A stretch of 64,000 nucleotides of DNA from Rhodanobacteraceae bacterium. GTDB taxonomy: Bacteria > Pseudomonadota > Gammaproteobacteria > Xanthomonadales > Rhodanobacteraceae. Every line of letters starts with the position of its first letter. The first letter of the stretch is position 1. This document shows positions 60,244-64,000 of the stretch, in pieces. Both the position numbers and the translations under genes were made by a program. The stretch is from assembly GCA_003142815.1 (NCBI GenBank), contig PLNP01000006.1, forward strand, positions 19,840 to 83,839, given 5' to 3'. The notes beneath the pieces were generated by a model. That model made no database searches. It was given only the letters and a program-made list of their open reading frames with translations, and was not told where the DNA came from.

Positions 60244-61103
60244 CAGTCGATCGCGGCGGCGACACGCGCGCCGCGCGGCAGTTCGAGTGAACGGCGTTCG
60301 GCGATCTGCTGAAAGAATGCGGCCGATTGCTCAATCAGCTGGCCGCGATCCTGATCGACCGTGACCATGTGATAGCTGTTGTCGAGCAGCAAGGTTTCGA
60401 CCGGAGCGCGTACACCACGCTGCACGATGCGCGCATTGCGCAGACTGGCGACGTCATCGTTCGACGAATGCGCGATCAGGCACGGCGCACGCACGCGACC
60501 GATGCGGCGACGCACATGCAGCGAAAGACGCTGGAATTCGGCTAGCGATGGCCACGGGAAACCCGCGAGGCCGGCGGCCTGGCTGTCGCCGGACAGCATC
60601 GCGCCGACGATGCGGTTGCGGATGCGCTCGTCCTTGATGCCGTACGGCTCGGTCTCGGCCGAGACACGGTCGCGACCGATGCCGACACGGGTCAGCAGCG
60701 GCAGCAGGAATGCGAGTCTGCCGATCGGCGGCGTCGCCCAGCCGTCATGGAAGAACGTGGTGCCGTACAGGCCGAGCCCGTCGACTGCGTCGGGGTGATC
60801 GATCGCGAGTTTCAGCGCGAGCACCGAACCCATCGAGAGACCGGCCACGAACAGATGGTCGACCTGTTCGCGCAGGCGTTCGGCCGCGGCGACGACGCTT
60901 GCGTACCATTCGCGCCAACCGGTCGCGAGGAGGTCGGCCTCGTCGCCGCAGTGTCCGGCGAGTTGCATGCCGAGCACGCTGAAACCGGCACGACTCAAAC
61001 CGTTGCCGACGAAGCGCATTTCCGTTGGCGTGCCGGTCAGACCGTGGATCAGGAGCACGCCGGTGCGACCGCCGCGCAAATAGAATTCGGAAGGCTTGAT
61101 CAT
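60243..61103 (-). CDS. Alpha/beta hydrolase, carboxylesterase/monoacylglycerol lipase-like
   Basis: A 286-residue hydrolase. Catalytic Ser90 is in VAGLSMGSV, the acid is in HSSNDDVASL (Asp216 or 217) and His245 in NSYHMVTVD. HGLTGTP is the oxyanion motif. It resembles the bacterial carboxylesterase Est30/MGL group that cleaves short acyl esters. It begins at 61103 (MIKPSEFYLRGGRTGVLLIH), first gene of the three-gene leftward unit. It could release or remodel an acyl product. Confidence 0.92.
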   Translation of the reverse strand: MIKPSEFYLRGGRTGVLLIHGLTGTPTEMRFVGNGLSRAGFSVLGMQLAGHCGDEADLLATGWREWYASVVAAAERLREQVDHLFVAGLSMGSVLALKLAIDHPDAVDGLGLYGTTFFHDGWATPPIGRLAFLLPLLTRVGIGRDRVSAETEPYGIKDERIRNRIVGAMLSGDSQAAGLAGFPWPSLAEFQRLSLHVRRRIGRVRAPCLIAHSSNDDVASLRNARIVQRGVRAPVETLLLDNSYHMVTVDQDRGQLIEQSAAFFQQIAERRSLELPRGARVAAAID

Positions 61104-61650
61104 GGGCTTGCAGGTTCGCCAACGGAAAGATCGACAGGCATCGGCGCCACCAGCGGATTCGCCGGCGGCGCGATGGATACTGCGTACAGCATGATTCAGC
61201 CAGCTTTCGCGGGGCTTTCACGCACGTCTTGGCGCGCTCCTTGCTTCTTGCACTGCATCGCCAGACGGGGATGCCGGCATGAGCCATTTTGTTCACTACT
61301 ACAGCGTTTCACTCTCGGGACTACGCAGCATGCTGCCGGTGCTCGCCACCCTGGTCGCGGTACGGCCCGACCAGACCAGCATCGCATCGAGCATCCTGGG
61401 CCTGGGTGCCTGCAAGAGCACATTCTGCAAAGCCGAACGTCGCCGCTTCACAGGCCAGCGCTGAAGCGGCGAATGCTGTGCCACGTGGCATCCGCCCAAC
61501 GTAATCCATCGATTGTCAGAATCGCGCAATGCGTGTCAGGAGCGGTCGGGCAGGGCGGCACGATGACCAGGCAAGCGGATGTTTCCGATTGGCCCGACAT
61601 TTGCTGAGCAGTCACCGACAGTGCAAACCATCAGGAACGGAGAGCGAGCC
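61104..61650. other. Intergenic region, no supported gene
   Basis: 547 bases. The left end should contain the promoter of the hydrolase operon. A 61-codon frame at 61279-61464 (MSHFVHYYSVSLSGLRSMLP) has no family and no good ribosome site. A GGAGAGCGAGCC ribosome site at 61637-61648 serves the next gene. Confidence 0.5.
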
Positions 61651-61818
61651 ATGAGTTACGACATCCTGAAGAGCCTCGGCCTGGACCGCTTCGATACGCG
61701 TTCGCCGGATTTTCTGAAGACGCTCGAGCGCATGCAAAGGGAAGCGTGGGAAAGCCCGCAAACGGGTGTCCGCGGCTATTCGGTCGACACCGCTGCGGTT
61801 GACCGCGCGTTCGAATAG
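61651..61818 (+). CDS. Small protein, unknown function
   Basis: A 55-residue protein starting MSYDILKSLGLDRFDTRSPD. GGAGAGCGAGCC just upstream is a good ribosome site and supports expression. The sequence is hydrophilic and probably partly helical (FLKTLERMQREAWE), ending VDTAAVDRAFE. No signal, membrane segment or known domain is visible. It stands alone. Confidence 0.55.
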   Translation: MSYDILKSLGLDRFDTRSPDFLKTLERMQREAWESPQTGVRGYSVDTAAVDRAFE

Positions 61819-61916
61819 AGCTCGATTCAATCGGGCGTGCATCGCGCGTCGGCGTCGTCGTCGGCTGCTTTCAGGCCGCGATGCGATCCTTCCCGTTCGA
61901 AATCGGCGACAGCCAG

Positions 61917-62276
61917 TCAGAAGATTTGCGCTCGCACGGCTTCGCCGGCGAAACCTACGGACGCCAGTTCGCTGGCGGCGGTATCCAGATCGCGTTTCGG
62001 CGCTGGGCTGGCCAGGAAATCCAGTGTCAGCGCTTGGCCGAGCACGCGCACGGCATAGATATCCTGCGGTGTGTGCATGCGACGCACCACGCGGCACCAA
62101 CCGATGTCGCGGCCGTAGCGGTCCGGTGTGTCGTCGCGCTGCGGGAGCAGCTTGCCGAGCAGGATCGCGAACACCGTGGAGCGGTGGCGTGGCTTCAAGC
62201 GAAGTCGATCAAACGCCAAACGCCAGCGCGTCGCGGAATAACAAGAATGGCGCCTCGCCATGGCGGGGCAGGCCAA
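61917..62276 (-). pseudogene. PAP2-family acid phosphatase, degenerate fragment
   Basis: The frame encodes FAILLGKLLPQRDDTPDRYG, RDIGWCRVVRRMHTPQDIYA and VLGQALTLDFLA. This matches the third PAP2 motif region of class A nonspecific acid phosphatases (SRVVCGVHYPSDVxAG). The catalytic His and Asp remain (MHTPQD), but the preceding Ser is Cys, the PSGH motif is not recognisable (KPRHRSTVF), and the N-terminal two thirds, including KxxxxxxRP, are missing. It is probably a non-functional remnant. Confidence 0.6.
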
Positions 62277-62279
62277 TCA

Positions 62280-62663
62280 TCATGAACTAGCGTGTCTCGT
62301 TTGCCGCGCTCTCGCCTCGTACTCGGCGAGCTTGCTGTGCAGGAACGTCGCCGAATCGACCGCCCGACCGTCGTGGAACCTGATCTCGTATTTGGTGCCG
62401 GACATTGACGAGCCGGTTCCGCAATAGGCGATGAAGTCTTCCGCGGTCTTGGCGCGTTCGCCGGCATAGCGGAGCTTCAGACGCAGGTGCTCGGCGGCGC
62501 GTTCGGCGTCGTATTCCTTGCCGTTGCGAATGAAGGTCGCATCTTGCAGGGCGGCAATCGACGCAATGAGGTAGGCGATCTTCTGCTGTTCAACGTCCTG
62601 CTGGCCAAACGCAGGCGTTGCGAAGAAGACGGAGAAAATCAATGCCGCAACAATCTTGTTCAA
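62280..62663 (-). CDS. DUF5329-like secreted protein
   Basis: 127 residues from a TTG (62663) preceded by GAGGAG. It has a signal peptide LNKIVAALIFSVFFATPAFG. The mature part (IAYLIASIAALQDATFIRNG, DAERAAEHLRLKLRYAGERA, AEDFIAYCGTGSSMSGTKYE) matches DUF5329 proteins, in which a FIRNG block is followed by YDxxxAxxHLRxK. The family is found near cardiolipin-synthase-like and PLD genes, and here the PLD gene lies 105 bases upstream on the same strand. The role is unknown. An ATG at 62741 would bury the signal peptide. Confidence 0.8.
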   Translation of the reverse strand: MNKIVAALIFSVFFATPAFGQQDVEQQKIAYLIASIAALQDATFIRNGKEYDAERAAEHLRLKLRYAGERAKTAEDFIAYCGTGSSMSGTKYEIRFHDGRAVDSATFLHSKLAEYEARARQTRHASS

Positions 62664-62768
62664 GAATCTGCTCCTCTGTCGGCAGTCGTATTCCGCGCCG
62701 CTACGCGTTTCGTTTGTTCGGTGCCCGAAGGATTCGTGCACGCATTCCTGTCAGGTGGCTGATCCAAC

Positions 62769-64000
62769 CTAGAGCATCCCCTCGATCGGCAGAAGCTTGA
62801 GAATCTTCACTTCCAGCCCGCGTTTCATGGTGGCGTCGGGATCGCGGTCATAGGTCACCGGCTTGCCGCCATCGCTCGCCTGCCATTGCATCTTTCCGGC
62901 ATGGGACGAACCCCCCGACGCGGTCAGCGCCACGTGGTAGGCATTCGCGGGCAAGGTGGCCGTATCGAAGAACTGCTTCACCGCGTCTGCCAGCTGCGGG
63001 CAATCGACGATGACTCCCATCTCGGTGTTCAGGAGTTTCGAGCGCTGGTCCATGTTCATCGAGCCGATGAACACCAGCTGCTGGTCCACCACAATCGCCT
63101 TGGCATGCAGGCTGACGCCGGACGATGTTCCCCCTGCGGTCGCCGGCTGTCTTGTGCCGGCGGCGGGCCGCAGTTCGTAGAGCTGCACACCACCTTCGAG
63201 CAGCGCACGCCGATAGCGCGAGTATCCCGCATGCACGGCCGGTTCATCCGTGGAGGCGAGTGAATTCGTGAGCACCTTCACGGCCACGCCGTGCTTGGCG
63301 AGGCCGGTGAGATAGCGTGTATCGTTTTCGCCGGGGACGAAGTACGGAGATATCAGCAGCACGTCCTGCTGAGCCTGGTCGGTCATCGTCTTGATTTGCG
63401 GGCCGATGCGAAGTGCAGGTTCGTCCTTGGTGGTCTCGATTTTTTCCGGCTGGTCGGCCACCAGCATCGCGGATCCCCAGAACCACGCACCGGGGCGATC
63501 CGCGGAGGGGCCGTCGGGAAGCTCATCCAGCGTCGCCTGCGCATAATCGGATTGCGCGAATGCGCGCGCGTCGCGGCCGAGATCCGCGCGCAGCTGTGCG
63601 AGATCGTAGTGACTGGCGTGCTTGCCGCGAAAGGCCGTGACCGGATAAGCAGCGTCGCAATTCCAGTATTCGTCGAACGCGTGCGAAGCCTCCTGCACGA
63701 CCGGCCCGATTGCGATCAGGTCGAGGTCGCGGAAATTGGTGTCGTTGCCGGCGTCGAAATAACCGTCGCCGATGTTGCGGCCGCCGACGATCGCCACGGA
63801 GTTGTCCACGATGAACGATTTGTTGTGCATGCGGCGGTTGAGCCGATGCGCGTCGAACAGGAATTGGGTGGCCTTGGACAGCAAGGACGGATCACGCGTA
63901 TGGAACGGATTGAACAATCGGACTTCGATATTCGGGTGTGCATCGAGCGCATCCAGCATGTCGATTGCGTCGCTCAAGTTGATGTCATCGAGCAGGATGC
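62769..64000 (-). CDS. Phospholipase D-family protein, ClsC-like, 5' end outside window
   Basis: 410 visible codons; the reading frame continues past the right edge (ILLDDINLSDAIDM precedes the first in-window start). Two HKD-type motifs are present: RMHNKSFIVDNSVAIVGGRN and SLHAKAIVVDQQLVFIGSMN, each with its His, Lys and Asp. The blocks NIEVRLFNPF and DVLLISPYFVPG match ClsC-type cardiolipin synthases. Such enzymes join phospholipids (phosphatidylglycerol with phosphatidylethanolamine for E. coli ClsC). The C-terminus is intact. DUF5329 follows, probably in one transcript. Confidence 0.92.
   Translation of the reverse strand, partial: ILLDDINLSDAIDMLDALDAHPNIEVRLFNPFHTRDPSLLSKATQFLFDAHRLNRRMHNKSFIVDNSVAIVGGRNIGDGYFDAGNDTNFRDLDLIAIGPVVQEASHAFDEYWNCDAAYPVTAFRGKHASHYDLAQLRADLGRDARAFAQSDYAQATLDELPDGPSADRPGAWFWGSAMLVADQPEKIETTKDEPALRIGPQIKTMTDQAQQDVLLISPYFVPGENDTRYLTGLAKHGVAVKVLTNSLASTDEPAVHAGYSRYRRALLEGGVQLYELRPAAGTRQPATAGGTSSGVSLHAKAIVVDQQLVFIGSMNMDQRSKLLNTEMGVIVDCPQLADAVKQFFDTATLPANAYHVALTASGGSSHAGKMQWQASDGGKPVTYDRDPDATMKRGLEVKILKLLPIEGML

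Noticed and set aside
61279-61464. 61-codon frame with a hydrophobic start (MSHFVHYYSV)
   Set aside because: No ribosome site, no clear signal peptide and no family; left as intergenic.

Overview
This is about 64 kb of GC-rich chromosome. The most likely source is a gammaproteobacterium of the Xanthomonadales (Lysobacterales), perhaps a Dokdonella- or Rhodanobacter-like genus. That assignment is inferred from four things. The histidine operon carries fused hisIE and hisB and is led by a TrpR/YerC-type repressor gene. oxyR and ahpC are divergent. A secreted protein ends in an IFANGFD tail. Short palindromic repeats are dense between and inside genes. I saw no rRNA, tRNA or CRISPR array.

Layout. 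1-3472: a leftward type I restriction-modification operon (hsdR, a frameshifted KilA-N gene, start of hsdM running off the edge). 3506-7610: a decayed chromosomal integron. A truncated intI points right, an attI-like region follows, and four cassettes point left, each closed by an attC site. They encode DUF6615-like, MltR-like, zinc-ribbon-like and PLD-like proteins of unknown role. A ppsA scrap lies beside intI. 7832-12502: POT peptide transporter, S9 peptidase and a secreted protein. 12670-20820: the operon hisR-like-G-D-C-B-H-A-F-IE, mostly joined by ATGA overlaps; several of its genes have palindromic repeats read through in frame. 21162-31523: rnk, oxyR/ahpC/ahpD, an M1 aminopeptidase, a metallothionein-like pair, a PycTM-like membrane protein, prmC and dxs.

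31599-38835 is accessory: a HepT/MntA toxin-antitoxin pair, an XRE regulator, and an Rhs polymorphic toxin. The Rhs tip and adjoining immunity candidate are clearly AT-richer than their surroundings, and a broken orphan Rhs 3' piece follows. 38832-44798: HNH nuclease, acyl-CoA dehydrogenase, a lipoprotein, a decayed modC-like ATPase gene, recQ and a PepSY protein. 45035-49353: a four-gene TolC/ABC/HlyD export operon. 49760-53413: MtnX-like phosphatase and a class III aminotransferase. A glycosyltransferase-9 gene follows, and after it lie a second, diverged copy of the aminotransferase 3' end and that gene's terminator.

53980-61103 holds the most suggestive unassigned set: ACP and ketoacyl synthase (leftward), two half-size EamA/SMR-type membrane proteins and a DegT/DnrJ-type aminotransferase (rightward), then hydrolase, GNAT acyltransferase and arginase-fold genes (leftward). 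Together they could make and move an acylated amino compound, but this is a hypothesis. The window ends with a small unknown protein, a degenerate PAP2 phosphatase fragment, a DUF5329-like protein and the C-terminal part of a ClsC-like phospholipase D protein.
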